NCBI RefSeq assembly: GCF_011250565.1
Contig: NZ_JAANMS010000001.1
Span: 186,001-250,000, forward strand
Length of the DNA stretch: 64,000 nucleotides
Direction of reading: 5' to 3'
Source: Nocardioides sp. IC4_145
Lineage (GTDB): Bacteria > Actinomycetota > Actinomycetes > Propionibacteriales > Nocardioidaceae
Shown here one piece after another: positions 45,994-54,432 of the stretch; positions within the stretch are counted from its first letter, which is position 1; every line of letters begins with the position of its first letter. A model generated the notes under the pieces. The model saw only the letters and a program-made list of their open reading frames with translations, was not told the origin of the DNA and ran no database searches. The position numbers and the translations under genes were made by a program.

Positions 45994-46491
45994 TCAGCGC
46001 AGGCCGAGGCACCCGGAGACGTCGGGCTCCCAGGGCAGCTCGGCGTGCTCGGCGATCCGCCGGTCGAGCCCTGCGGCGACCTCCTCGGGCCACGGCGCCG
46101 TGCGGCGGGTGGTCATGTCGATGTGGAGGAAGACCTCCTCCATCACGTAGCTGAGTCGCTGGTGGGTGTCGTCGAGCAGGTGCACCAGCGCGTGCGCGGC
46201 GCGGTCGGAGCGACCGAGCAGCCGCACCCGCGCGGACATCCGGTCACCGGTGCGGAGCTCGGCGACGTAGCGCAGGTGGTGCTCCGCGGTGAAGCAGGCG
46301 TGCCCCAGGGCCGGCCAGTTCTGCGGGATGCCGAGGTCGACGAGCGACTCGTCGAGCCCCTCGCTGGCGATGCCGGTGTAGTGGCGCACGTTGAGGTGCC
46401 CGTTGGCGTCCTCGAAGGCGATGGGGACCGGCTGCTCGGCGTAGGCCGGGAGGGTGGCCAGCTGCTCGTAGGTGGGGTGTGGGGTGCTCAC
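45994..46491 (-). CDS. Acyl-CoA thioesterase family protein (hot-dog fold)
   Basis: A 165-residue hot-dog fold protein of the 4-hydroxybenzoyl-CoA thioesterase type: the conserved NGHLNVRHY segment (about 30-38) replaces the usual D-x-N-GH-N-Y pattern, and FTAEHHLRYVAEL follows near 68-80. It also resembles the thioesterase part linked to carnitine dehydrogenase. The substrate is unknown. GTG 46491 is chosen because TAGTGT lies eight bases upstream; GTG 46503 overlaps that box. A GGGCCC-loop-GGGCCC hairpin follows the stop. Confidence 0.8.
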   Translation of the reverse strand: MSTPHPTYEQLATLPAYAEQPVPIAFEDANGHLNVRHYTGIASEGLDESLVDLGIPQNWPALGHACFTAEHHLRYVAELRTGDRMSARVRLLGRSDRAAHALVHLLDDTHQRLSYVMEEVFLHIDMTTRRTAPWPEEVAAGLDRRIAEHAELPWEPDVSGCLGLR

Positions 46492-46499
46492 GCTCCGCG

Positions 46500-46505
46500 A
46501 CACTA
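46500..46505 (-). promoter_or_regulatory. -10 box TAGTGT for thioesterase gene
   Basis: Minus-strand TAGTGT with an eight-base gap to GTG 46491; it decides the start and predicts a leaderless mRNA. Confidence 0.5.
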
Positions 46506-46561
46506 GCGGCCGGCTCCGGCGTGCCCGGTGGAGAACGCGTCCCGCGGGTCGTCCGCGCCAC

Positions 46562-46567
46562 TAGTCT
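46562..46567 (+). promoter_or_regulatory. -10 box TAGTCT for phosphatase/exporter operon
   Basis: TAGTCT with a seven-base gap to GTG 46575; a leaderless start is predicted. Confidence 0.55.
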
Positions 46568-46574
46568 TCGGGCC

Positions 46575-47657
46575 GTGGGCCGGTCCGGGACGTTCGTCAG
46601 CGACTGGCGTTCGGGTTCCTGGGACAGCCAGGTGCGCGTCCTCGCGCTGCTCGTCGTCGGCGTGCTGGTCTCGGGGGTGGTGTCGTGGGTGGACTACGGG
46701 ACGCTGCCGGCGGCGACGTACGTCGTGTGGCTCATCCTCGGCATGCTCACGCTCCGCTTCCAGCCGCTGGTGCCGCTGACCGGCCTCGTGCTCGTCGTGG
46801 CGCTGGTCGCCATGGCCCACGACGGCCCGCTGACGGACGCCCGGGTCTCGGTGGCGATCACGCTGCTCGTCTGCGCGGCCCTCGTCCTCGTCCAGTCGGG
46901 ACGTCGGCGCAGCGGCCTCCCGACGCTGCTGAGCGAGTCGCTGCTGACCGAGCTCAAGGGCCGGCTGCAGGCACAGGGCACGGTGCCGGAGCTCCCGGCG
47001 GGCTGGTCGGCGCAGAGCGCGATGATCGCCTCCCACGGCACGGGCTACGCCGGCGACTTCCTCGTCGCCGACCTCACCGACGACGGCCACCGGCTGGAGA
47101 TGGTGCTCGTCGACGTCTGCGGCAAGGGCATCGCGGTCGGGCCACAGGCGCTGCAGTTCGCCGGCGCGCTCGGCGGCCTGATCGGGGCGCTGCCGCCCGA
47201 GCAGCTGCTGCGCGCCGCCAACGCCTTCCTGCTGCGGCAGCGGGCCGACGAGTCCTTCGCCACCGCCGTCCACGTGCTCGTCGACCTGCGCGACGGGCGG
47301 TGGACGGTCACGAGCGCGGGCCACCCGCCGGCCCTGCGGTACGACGCGGCCGACCGCGCCTGGCACGTGGACGGCGCCCGCGGCACGGCGTTGGGGGTGG
47401 TGCCGGAGCCCGAGCTGCACGCCTCCACCGGCACGCTCGCGCCCGGTGACGCGTTGATGTTCTACACCGACGGCGTGGTCGAGTCGCGCGGCACCGACAT
47501 CGACGCGGGCATCGTCTGGCTCCAGCGGACCGCGGGCGAGGCCGTCGACGGCCGCCACGGTGGGTTCGACGGGGCCGCCCGCCGGATCATCGACCAGGTG
47601 CCGCGGGGCGACGACGACCGTGCCGTGCTGGTCCTGCACCGGGCCGGCGGGCAGTAG
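46575..47657 (+). CDS. Membrane PP2C/SpoIIE-type protein phosphatase
   Basis: A 360-residue protein. Three to four N-terminal helices (about 20-110) are followed by a SpoIIE/RsbU-type PP2C domain from about 135: GYAGDFLVADL, VLVDVCGKGI (metal-binding Asp) and LMFYTDGVVESR near 293-304. Such phosphatases usually control anti-sigma antagonists or other Ser/Thr phosphoproteins. GTG 46575 is leaderless. Its stop shares a base with the start of the big permease gene, so phosphatase and exporter are made together. Confidence 0.88.
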   Translation: MGRSGTFVSDWRSGSWDSQVRVLALLVVGVLVSGVVSWVDYGTLPAATYVVWLILGMLTLRFQPLVPLTGLVLVVALVAMAHDGPLTDARVSVAITLLVCAALVLVQSGRRRSGLPTLLSESLLTELKGRLQAQGTVPELPAGWSAQSAMIASHGTGYAGDFLVADLTDDGHRLEMVLVDVCGKGIAVGPQALQFAGALGGLIGALPPEQLLRAANAFLLRQRADESFATAVHVLVDLRDGRWTVTSAGHPPALRYDAADRAWHVDGARGTALGVVPEPELHASTGTLAPGDALMFYTDGVVESRGTDIDAGIVWLQRTAGEAVDGRHGGFDGAARRIIDQVPRGDDDRAVLVLHRAGGQ

Positions 47658-50395
47658 TGCCGACCCCGCACCGGGGGCGGCACCCGCTCTGGACGACCGC
47701 GCCCGCCCGGCTCCTGCACTCGCCCGGCTGGCTCGTGCTGGTGCTCCTCGCGGCCTCGCTGCTGGTCGCCTCGGTCGTCGCGCCCGCGCTCTTCCGCACC
47801 AGCGCGCGCACCGCCGCGCTCGACGCCCGGGTCGAGACGGCGGCGGCCGAGCCGGCGCCGGGCGCGTCCGCGGACCTCCGCGCGTCGTGGGTCGGCGGCG
47901 TCCTGCCGACCCCGGGCGAGGGGCTGGTGCTCGAGCGCCTCGACGCGCTCCCCGGCTTCGGCCCGCCGGTCCTCGGCGCGGCGGGGGCGGCGCAGGAGCG
48001 GCGGCTCCGGGCCGTCGTCCGCGTGGGCGGGACGTCGACGGGCGCGGCGCTCTTCACCCACGACGGCGTCGTCGAGGCGCTCGGCGGCGACGAGGACGAC
48101 CGAGGCGTCTGGCTGCCCACGGAGATCGCCGAGGGGCTCGGCGTGGTGCCGGGCGACCGGGTGCGCGTCGGGCTCGAGAGCGTCTCCGCGACCTCCGCCG
48201 CCTCGCGGTACGCCGGCGCCCCGCTGGCCGGCACGTACGACCCCGCCCCGGGCTCCGTGCTGCCGGCCGCCGTCGCCGACACGCCCGGGAGCGAGGACTG
48301 GGTGCTGCCGCTCGACCCGGCCCGCCCCGGTTCCGCCAGCCCGCTCGTGGTCACGGGCCGGGCGACGTTCGCCCGACTCGCCCGCGCCGTCGACGAGGAA
48401 CCGTTGTACGCCGTGGACCTCGCGGCCGACCCCGCCCTCGACCCGGACCTGGCCGAGGGCGCCGTCGCCGCGCTCCAGCAGCTCGCGGTCGAGGCGTTCG
48501 ACGACAGCACCGAGCTCGCCCGGGCGACCCAACGCGCCGTGCCGATCGGGACGCGCCTCGAGCTGGCCTCCGGCCTGCCCGACCTGGTGGACGAGGCGAC
48601 GGAGGCCGCGTCGAGCGCCGAGCAGCAGGTGGGGCCCTACGCCACCGCCGGGCAGGTGCTCGCCGCCGCGCTGCTCCTCACCGCGTGGGTGCTCGTCGGG
48701 CGGAGCCGCCGCCGGGAGGAGGCGCTGTCCGCCGGCCTCGGCGTCCACCCCGCCGCGACGGGCGCCCTCACGCTGCTCGAGCTGCTGCCGGTCGCGCTGG
48801 TGGCCGTGCCGCTCGGCACCGTGGCCGCGGTGGTGGCGATCGACGTCGCCGGCCCGCCCGCCGACCTGGGCCTCGGCGACCTCACGGCCGGTGACCGCGG
48901 CCTGGCCCTGCTCGGCGGTGGGCTCGTGCTGCTGCTGCCGAGCCTGGTCGCGGTCCTGGCGGCGCTCCGCGCGGAGGTGGGCGGGCGCGGCCGGCTCGGC
49001 GCCCGGGTCCGCGCCGTCCCGTGGGGGCCGCTCGTCCTCGTCGCGACCGCTGTGGTGCTCGTCGGGGTCCTCTCCACCGACCCGGCCCGCCGGGGCGGTT
49101 CGCCGCTGACCACCGTGCTGCCGCTGCTGGTCGCCGCCTCCGCGGCCGCCGTCGTCGTGCGGCTCGCCGGTCTCGTCCGGCTGCCCGGCGCACGGCCGGG
49201 CGGCGCTCGCTGGCTCGCCGGCCGCCGGTCCGCCGGGGCGGCCGCCGCCGACCGCGGCCAGCAGGCGCTGACGGCGGTGCTCGCCGTCACGCTCGGGTTG
49301 TTCGCCTACACGCTGACCGTCCACCGCGGGCTCGTCGAGGGCGCGGACGACAAGGTCGCCGCGCTCGTCGGCGCTCCGACCGTCACGTCCTTCGAGGACG
49401 CACTCCGCGGCACCGGTCGCCGGGCCATCCCGCCGCCGGTCGACGGCTCCACGCTGGTCTGGCGCCAGCGGGCGACGCTGCCGCCGGTCTTCGGCGCGCA
49501 GCAGCTGCTGACGATCGACCCGCCCACCTTCGGCGACGTCGCCGACTGGGGCTCGACCGGCACGCTGGCGCCGGGGCGCGACCTGATCGACCGGCTCGCG
49601 GACCCGGCCGCCGACGGCGTACCGGTGCTCCTCGCCGGTGACACCGAGCGCGCCGTCGGGGACCGGGGGACGCTGGAGGTCAACGAGGAGATTGGCCTCC
49701 CCTACATCGTGGTCGGCGTCCTGCCCGCCTTCCCCGGCTCCGAGGCCCGCACCGGGGACGCGGCGGTGGTCGCGAGCAGCCGCGTGGTCTTCCCGCGGCT
49801 GCCGGGCTACCTCGACCCCCGTGACCCGCTGTCGGTCGACGCCACCGGCCCCTTCACCGCCGAGGTCTGGTCGCAGGCGGCGCCCGAGGAGCTCCGCGAC
49901 CGGCTGCGCGGCATCGGCCTGGTCCCGGACGACGTCGTCACCATGGCCGGCGCCGCCGTCGGCGAGGGACTCCTGTCGTCGTCGTGGGCGGCGCAGTACG
50001 TCGTCGTCCTCGGGCTGGTCGTGCTGCTGCTCGCGCTGGCGAGCGCGCTGGCCCTCGGTCTCCGGCTGGCCGACCGGGACGCCGTCTCCGACGTGCTGCT
50101 GGCCCGGATGGGCTGGCGGCCGCGGCAGCTCGCCGCGGCGCGGACCTGGGAGGTGGTGCGGGCCGTGCTCACCGCGGGTGTCGCGACGCTGGTGACGACA
50201 GCGGCGATGCTGCTCGGCCCGAGCCTGGTCGACCAGGTGACCTCCGTGCTGCCCGTCAGCCGCCCGCGGGTGGGCCTGACCGAGGTGCTGGCCGTCGCGG
50301 CGCTCGGCGTCGCGATGGTCCTCGCGTCCGCCGGGGTCGGCCTGGCCCGGGCCCGGGGCCGATCGAGTGCGGAGGTGCTGCGTGGCAACGGGTGA
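47657..50395 (+). CDS. FtsX/MacB-like large ABC permease
   Basis: A 912-residue membrane protein. One N-terminal helix (about 25-47) is followed by a large outer domain, a central block of about six helices (roughly 330-560), a second outer domain and three C-terminal helices (about 775-905). This matches long FtsX-like permeases with two repeated units, which act on the outside of the membrane, for example in lipoprotein or peptide handling. GTG 47657 overlaps the phosphatase stop. Two ATPase genes follow with overlaps. Confidence 0.8.
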   Translation: MPTPHRGRHPLWTTAPARLLHSPGWLVLVLLAASLLVASVVAPALFRTSARTAALDARVETAAAEPAPGASADLRASWVGGVLPTPGEGLVLERLDALPGFGPPVLGAAGAAQERRLRAVVRVGGTSTGAALFTHDGVVEALGGDEDDRGVWLPTEIAEGLGVVPGDRVRVGLESVSATSAASRYAGAPLAGTYDPAPGSVLPAAVADTPGSEDWVLPLDPARPGSASPLVVTGRATFARLARAVDEEPLYAVDLAADPALDPDLAEGAVAALQQLAVEAFDDSTELARATQRAVPIGTRLELASGLPDLVDEATEAASSAEQQVGPYATAGQVLAAALLLTAWVLVGRSRRREEALSAGLGVHPAATGALTLLELLPVALVAVPLGTVAAVVAIDVAGPPADLGLGDLTAGDRGLALLGGGLVLLLPSLVAVLAALRAEVGGRGRLGARVRAVPWGPLVLVATAVVLVGVLSTDPARRGGSPLTTVLPLLVAASAAAVVVRLAGLVRLPGARPGGARWLAGRRSAGAAAADRGQQALTAVLAVTLGLFAYTLTVHRGLVEGADDKVAALVGAPTVTSFEDALRGTGRRAIPPPVDGSTLVWRQRATLPPVFGAQQLLTIDPPTFGDVADWGSTGTLAPGRDLIDRLADPAADGVPVLLAGDTERAVGDRGTLEVNEEIGLPYIVVGVLPAFPGSEARTGDAAVVASSRVVFPRLPGYLDPRDPLSVDATGPFTAEVWSQAAPEELRDRLRGIGLVPDDVVTMAGAAVGEGLLSSSWAAQYVVVLGLVVLLLALASALALGLRLADRDAVSDVLLARMGWRPRQLAAARTWEVVRAVLTAGVATLVTTAAMLLGPSLVDQVTSVLPVSRPRVGLTEVLAVAALGVAMVLASAGVGLARARGRSSAEVLRGNG

Positions 50396-51221
50396 CGTGC
50401 TCCCCGGGCCGGTCGTGGAGGCCGCCGACCTGACCCGGGTCTACCGGTCGGCGACGGGGGAGACCTACGCCCTGCGCGGCGTGGACCTGGCGCTGCTGCC
50501 CGGCTCGCTGACCGTCGTGGCCGGCCCGTCGGGCAGCGGCAAGAGCAGCCTGCTGACCCTGCTGTCGGCCCGCGAGCGCCCGAGCGCGGGCGAGCTCCGC
50601 GTGCTCGGCGGCGACGTGGCGGGTGCCTCCGCGGCGCTGCTGCGCCGGCTGCGCCACCGGCGGATCGGCTACGTCCCGCAGCGCGCGTCCACCGGGCTCT
50701 TCCCGCACCTCACCGCCGCCGCACACGTCCGCCAGGTCGCCAGCTGGCGGCGCGACCGGCACGCGGACGTCGACGCGGTCCTGGACGTCGTCGGGCTCGG
50801 GGCCCGGGGCGGCCACCGCCCGGCCACGATGTCCGGTGGCGAGCAGCAGCGGCTCGCGGTCGCGATGGCGCTGGTCGCCCGCCCGGCGCTGGTCGTCGCC
50901 GACGAGCCCACCGCCGAGCTCGACCACGGCCACGCCGACCGGGTGCTCGACGCGCTCGCCGCGGCCGCCGACGAGGGCAGCGCGGTGGTCGTGAGCAGCC
51001 ACGACCCGCGGGTGACCGAACGGGCTGGGCGGCTGCTGCGGCTGCGCGACGGCGTGCTGTCCAGCGAGACCGCGCAGTCCCGCGAGACGGTCGCCGTCAT
51101 CGACAACGCGGGGCGGCTCCAGCTGCCGCCGGCGCTGCTCGCCCGGTTCCCGTCGCGCCGGGTGGTCGTCGAGGCCGACGGCGAGCACGTGCGGCTCCGG
51201 GCGCCCGAGGACCCGGCATGA
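50382..51221 (+). CDS. ABC ATPase 1 of FtsX-like exporter (LolD/MacB type)
   Basis: A 279-residue ATPase with Walker A GPSGSGKSS (about 48-56), signature MSGGEQQR and Walker B LVVADEPTAELD. A C-terminal stretch of about 60 residues (TVAVIDNAGRLQLPPALL) resembles a small AbrB-like or regulatory extension. GTG 50382 has GGAGG six bases upstream and overlaps the permease gene by 14 bases. The second ATPase gene overlaps by ATGA. Confidence 0.88.
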   Translation: MATGDVLPGPVVEAADLTRVYRSATGETYALRGVDLALLPGSLTVVAGPSGSGKSSLLTLLSARERPSAGELRVLGGDVAGASAALLRRLRHRRIGYVPQRASTGLFPHLTAAAHVRQVASWRRDRHADVDAVLDVVGLGARGGHRPATMSGGEQQRLAVAMALVARPALVVADEPTAELDHGHADRVLDALAAAADEGSAVVVSSHDPRVTERAGRLLRLRDGVLSSETAQSRETVAVIDNAGRLQLPPALLARFPSRRVVVEADGEHVRLRAPEDPA

Positions 51222-51865
51222 ACGGCAAGACCGGCCTGTCGCTGCGCGGCGTGAGCCACGGGTACGGCGCCGGCAGCCGCCGCGTCGCGGTCCTCCACGA
51301 CATCACGCTGTCGGTCGAGCCCGGCGAGCTCGTGGCGCTGCTCGGCCCGTCGGGCTCGGGCAAGACGACCGTGTGCCACCTGGCGGCCGGGTTCGAGGAG
51401 CCCGAAGTCGGCACGGTCGAGGTCGACGGCCGGTCGCCCGCCGCGGCCGCGGACTGGTCGCTCGTCGCCGTCGTGCCCCAGCAGCACGGGCTCGTCGAGG
51501 GGCTCGGCGTCGAGGAGAACGTGCTCCTGCCGACGTACCGTTCCACCACGCCGGCCGTGCCCTTCGCCCGCCTCGCGGACGAGCTCGACCTCGGCGCGTT
51601 CGCGCACCGGCGGGTGGGGGAGACCTCGCTCGGTGAGCAGCAGCGGATCGCCGTGGCGCGCGGGCTGGTGCTCTCGCCGCGGGTGCTCGTGCTCGACGAG
51701 CCGACCGGTCACCAGGACGACGACCGGGCCGAGCTGGTCACCGCCGCGCTGGTCGGGGCGGCGCGGGCCGGCAGCGCCGTGCTCGTCTCGAGCCACGACG
51801 CGCGGGTCCGGGCCATCGCGGACCGGGTGCTCAGGCTCGAGGAGGGCCGGCTGCTCCACGACTGA
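51218..51865 (+). CDS. ABC ATPase 2 of FtsX-like exporter
   Basis: A 215-residue ATPase with Walker A GPSGSGKTT (about 46-54) and Walker B VLVLDEPTGHQD. The signature is TSLGEQQR instead of LSGGQQR, and Q-loop features (PQQHGLVEG) are intact. Two different ATPase genes beside one large permease suggest an asymmetric heterodimer, or one ATPase with a regulatory role. Its last 35 bases overlap the convergent membrane-protein gene. Confidence 0.87.
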   Translation: MNGKTGLSLRGVSHGYGAGSRRVAVLHDITLSVEPGELVALLGPSGSGKTTVCHLAAGFEEPEVGTVEVDGRSPAAAADWSLVAVVPQQHGLVEGLGVEENVLLPTYRSTTPAVPFARLADELDLGAFAHRRVGETSLGEQQRIAVARGLVLSPRVLVLDEPTGHQDDDRAELVTAALVGAARAGSAVLVSSHDARVRAIADRVLRLEEGRLLHD

Positions 51866-52463
51866 CGCTCCGCGCCACCAGGAACCCGGCCACCAGCGCG
51901 CCGAGCGTCCCGAGCGCCTCGTCGCCCAGGGTGTCCTCGTACGCCGTGTCGGCCTCGGTGCCGTGCCGGATGAACGTGAACCACTCACCGAGCTCCCACC
52001 CGATCGCCAGCGCGGCGCCGAGCCCGGTCACGAGCACGACCACCGCCCAGGCCGGGCGGACCGAGCGGCACAGCAACAGCCCGAGCCCGGCGCAGAGCAG
52101 GAACCAGTTCACGAGGTGGTTGAGGTCGTCCCACCACACGACCGCGTCGTAGAGGTCGAGGCTGTTGCCGGTCACGTCGACCAGGAACGGCAGCATCACC
52201 AGCGTGAACGCGCCGTGCGGCGCCCCATCGGCTGGTCGAGGAAGGCGCGCAGCGCCGGTCTCGGAGCCCGCCGACGACGCCTGCCGGGCCCACAGGAACC
52301 ACACGGCGGGCGCCAGCAGCATCAGGAGGGGATAGGCGACCAGCCGCGCTCCGAACGCCTTGCCCTCGAAGCGCTCGATGCCCGGCACCCACTGGGCGAC
52401 GGCGAGCTGGGCCACGGTCGCGAGGAGGACGAGGGCAGGGATCCACCACGGCACGCGACGCAT
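51831..52463 (-). CDS. Integral membrane protein with in-frame repeat element
   Basis: A 210-residue membrane protein with five to six helices. DLNHLVNWFLL and the later GWELGEWFTF are the only conserved-looking motifs; they are seen in DUF2238/YjdF-like membrane proteins. Residues of about 66-78 are encoded by a copy of the GGCTGGTCGAGG repeat (52230-52268) and form a polar loop between the second and third helices. The frame stays open through it. ATG 52463 is chosen because the protein starts properly there. The function is unknown. Confidence 0.7.
   Translation of the reverse strand: MRRVPWWIPALVLLATVAQLAVAQWVPGIERFEGKAFGARLVAYPLLMLLAPAVWFLWARQASSAGSETGAARLPRPADGAPHGAFTLVMLPFLVDVTGNSLDLYDAVVWWDDLNHLVNWFLLCAGLGLLLCRSVRPAWAVVVLVTGLGAALAIGWELGEWFTFIRHGTEADTAYEDTLGDEALGTLGALVAGFLVARSVSRGAAGPPRA
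52230..52268. repeat. Dispersed ~40-bp element, family GGCTGGTCGAGG, copy 3 (inside a gene)
   Basis: Begins GGCTGGTCGAGGAAGG like copy 1 at 2280, with a small central deletion and a CTCGGAGCC end. The length of 39 bases keeps the reading frame of the membrane protein gene (minus strand) and adds about 13 codons. Confidence 0.75.
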
Positions 52464-52501
52464 GCCGCCACTGTCGCGGAATAGCCTGACCGGATCCCTC
52501 G

Positions 52502-52507
52502 TTGACA
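52502..52507 (+). promoter_or_regulatory. Possible -35 box TTGACA before the flavin oxidoreductase gene
   Basis: A perfect TTGACA 75 bases upstream of ATG 52582. The expected -10 position 17 bases on reads AACCAG, a poor match, so the promoter is uncertain; GATAGT at 52510-52515 may be the real -10 of another promoter. Confidence 0.3.
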
Positions 52508-52581
52508 CGGATAGTTCGCCTTTCAACCAGCCATTTCCATCACGCCGAGCCGCGGAGCGACCGCGAGAGACGGGGACCGTC

Positions 52582-53724
52582 ATGCAGATCGGGATCTTCA
52601 GCGTCGGGGACGTCACCACCGACCCGACCACCGGACGCACGCCTACCGAGCACGAGCGGATCAAGGCCACGGTGGCGATCGCCAAGAAGGCCGAGGAGGT
52701 CGGGCTCGACGTCTTCGCGACCGGCGAGCACCACAACCCGCCGTTCATCTCCTCCAACCCCACCGCGACGCTCGCCTACATCGGCGCGCAGACCGAGCGG
52801 ATCGTGCTGTCGACCGCGACCACGCTGATCACCACCACCGACCCGGTGCTGATCGCCGAGGACTACGCCAAGATCCAGCACCTCACCGACGGCCGCGTCG
52901 ACCTGATGATGGGCCGCGGCAACACCGGTCCGGTCTACCCGTGGTTCGGCAAGGACATCCGCCAGGGCATCAACCTCGCGATCGAGAACTACGCGCTGCT
53001 GCACCGCCTGTGGCGCGAGGACGTCGTCGACTGGTCCGGCCGCTTCCGCACGCCGCTGCAGGACTACACCTCCACGCCGCGGCCGCTGGACGGCGTACCC
53101 CCGTTCGTGTGGCACGGCTCGATCCGCAGCCCCGAGATCGCCGAGCAGGCGGCGTACTACGGCGACGGCTTCTTCCACAACCACATCTTCTGGCCGGCCT
53201 CGCACACCCAGCAGATGGTCGACCTGTACCGCCGCCGCTTCGAGCACTACGGCCACGGCCCGGCCGACACGGCGATCGTCGGGCTGGGCGGGCAGTTCTT
53301 CATGCGCCGCAACAGCCAGGACGCGTGGAACGAGTTCCGTCCCTACTTCGACAACGCCCCGGTCTACGGCCACGGCCCCTCGATGGAGGACTTCACCGAG
53401 GCCACGCCGCTGACCGTCGGCTCGCCCCAGCAGGTGCTGGAGCGGACGCTGTCGTTCCGCGACTACGTCGGGCACTACCAGCGCCAGCTGTTCCTCGTCG
53501 ACCACGCCGGCCTGCCGCTGAAGACGGTGCTGGAGCAGCTCGACCTGCTCGGCGAGATCCTCCCGGAGATGCGCAAGGGCTTCGCCGAGGGTCGTCCCGC
53601 GCACGTCCCGGACGCGCCCACCCACGGCTCGCTGGTCGCGGCCGCCGGCGGGGCCAAGGACGCCACGGTGTACGCCGCCGCCGACTCCGCCACGGGTCAC
53701 CGCGCCGAGGACGTGCTCGCATGA
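52582..53724 (+). CDS. Luciferase-like FMN-dependent monooxygenase (CE1758 type)
   Basis: TIM-barrel LLM-class oxidoreductase of 380 residues. EVGLDVFATGEHHNPPF (about 41-57) and the FMN-side GRVDLMMGRGNTGP fit the family. It is followed by an FMN reductase gene overlapping by ATGA; in Corynebacterium and relatives the CE1758 and CE1759 proteins form the same two-gene unit, giving a reductase-monooxygenase system. The substrate is not known. ATG 52582 (MQIGIFSVG) is the natural start. Confidence 0.9.
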   Translation: MQIGIFSVGDVTTDPTTGRTPTEHERIKATVAIAKKAEEVGLDVFATGEHHNPPFISSNPTATLAYIGAQTERIVLSTATTLITTTDPVLIAEDYAKIQHLTDGRVDLMMGRGNTGPVYPWFGKDIRQGINLAIENYALLHRLWREDVVDWSGRFRTPLQDYTSTPRPLDGVPPFVWHGSIRSPEIAEQAAYYGDGFFHNHIFWPASHTQQMVDLYRRRFEHYGHGPADTAIVGLGGQFFMRRNSQDAWNEFRPYFDNAPVYGHGPSMEDFTEATPLTVGSPQQVLERTLSFRDYVGHYQRQLFLVDHAGLPLKTVLEQLDLLGEILPEMRKGFAEGRPAHVPDAPTHGSLVAAAGGAKDATVYAAADSATGHRAEDVLA

Positions 53725-54344
53725 CCTCGGTCGTGGTCGTCTCCGCGGGCCTCTCGAACCCCTCGTCGACGCGGCTGCTGGCCGACCGGCTCGCCGCCGC
53801 GACGTCGCAGGCGCTCGAGGAGGTCGACGTCACCGTGGTCGAGCTGCGCGACGTGGCGCACGAGCTCACCGACCACCTGCTGACCGGCTTCCCCGGCCCG
53901 CGGCTGGCGGCGGCGATCGACGCGGTCCGGTCCGCCGACGGGCTGGTCGTCGTGACGCCGGTGTTCTCCGCGTCGTACTCCGGGCTGTTCAAGACGTTCT
54001 TCGACGTGCTGGAGCCCGGCACGCTCGACGGGACGCCGGTGCTGGTTGCCGCGACCGCCGGCACGGCCCGGCACTCGCTGGTGCTCGACCACGCCCTGCG
54101 GCCGCTCTTCGCCTACCTGCGCGCCGTCGTCGTCCCGACCGGGGTGTTCGCCGCGACCGAGGACTTCGCGAGCCCGGAGCTGGAGCAGCGGATCGCCCGC
54201 GCCGCCGGCGAGCTGGCCGCCCTGGTGGGCAAGGTCAGCCCTGCCGACGCCGCCGGCCCCGCCCGCCGCTCCGTCGACGACGAGCTGGCCGCGCCCACAC
54301 CGTTCGAGGAGCTCCTCCGCCGCGCCTCGGGCTCCGCTGGTTGA
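53721..54344 (+). CDS. NAD(P)H-dependent FMN reductase (CE1759 type)
   Basis: Flavodoxin-fold reductase of 207 residues: SAGLSNPSSTRLLAD (about 8-22) binds the FMN phosphate, and PVFSASYSGLFKTFFD (about 75-90) is typical of the NADPH-dependent FMN reductase family. It supplies reduced FMN to the monooxygenase just upstream. The last codons and the stop (TGA in GGTTGAGC) lie inside a repeat-like sequence, so the C-terminal end RRASGSAG may be repeat-derived. Confidence 0.9.
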   Translation: MTSVVVVSAGLSNPSSTRLLADRLAAATSQALEEVDVTVVELRDVAHELTDHLLTGFPGPRLAAAIDAVRSADGLVVVTPVFSASYSGLFKTFFDVLEPGTLDGTPVLVAATAGTARHSLVLDHALRPLFAYLRAVVVPTGVFAATEDFASPELEQRIARAAGELAALVGKVSPADAAGPARRSVDDELAAPTPFEELLRRASGSAG

Positions 54345-54432
54345 GCAGCGACCGAAGCGAGCGTGTCGAAACCCCGGTGACGATGGGCCGGGCCCCACGC
54401 CCGTCACCGGGTCTCGACACGCCGGTTGCTCA
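54339..54432. terminator. Long imperfect stem-loop from two repeat arms, between convergent genes
   Basis: The strand at 54363-54382 (GTGTCGAAACC...) pairs with 54402-54420 (...GGTCTCGACAC) over about 19 bases with one bulge. CCGGTGACG/CGTCACCGG is perfect within it, and GGGCC-G-GGCCC caps the loop. The outer parts (GGTTGAGCA, CGGTTGCTCA) supply the stop codons of both neighbouring genes. This looks like a two-way terminator; the arms are related to the GGCTGGTCGAGG family. Confidence 0.7.
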
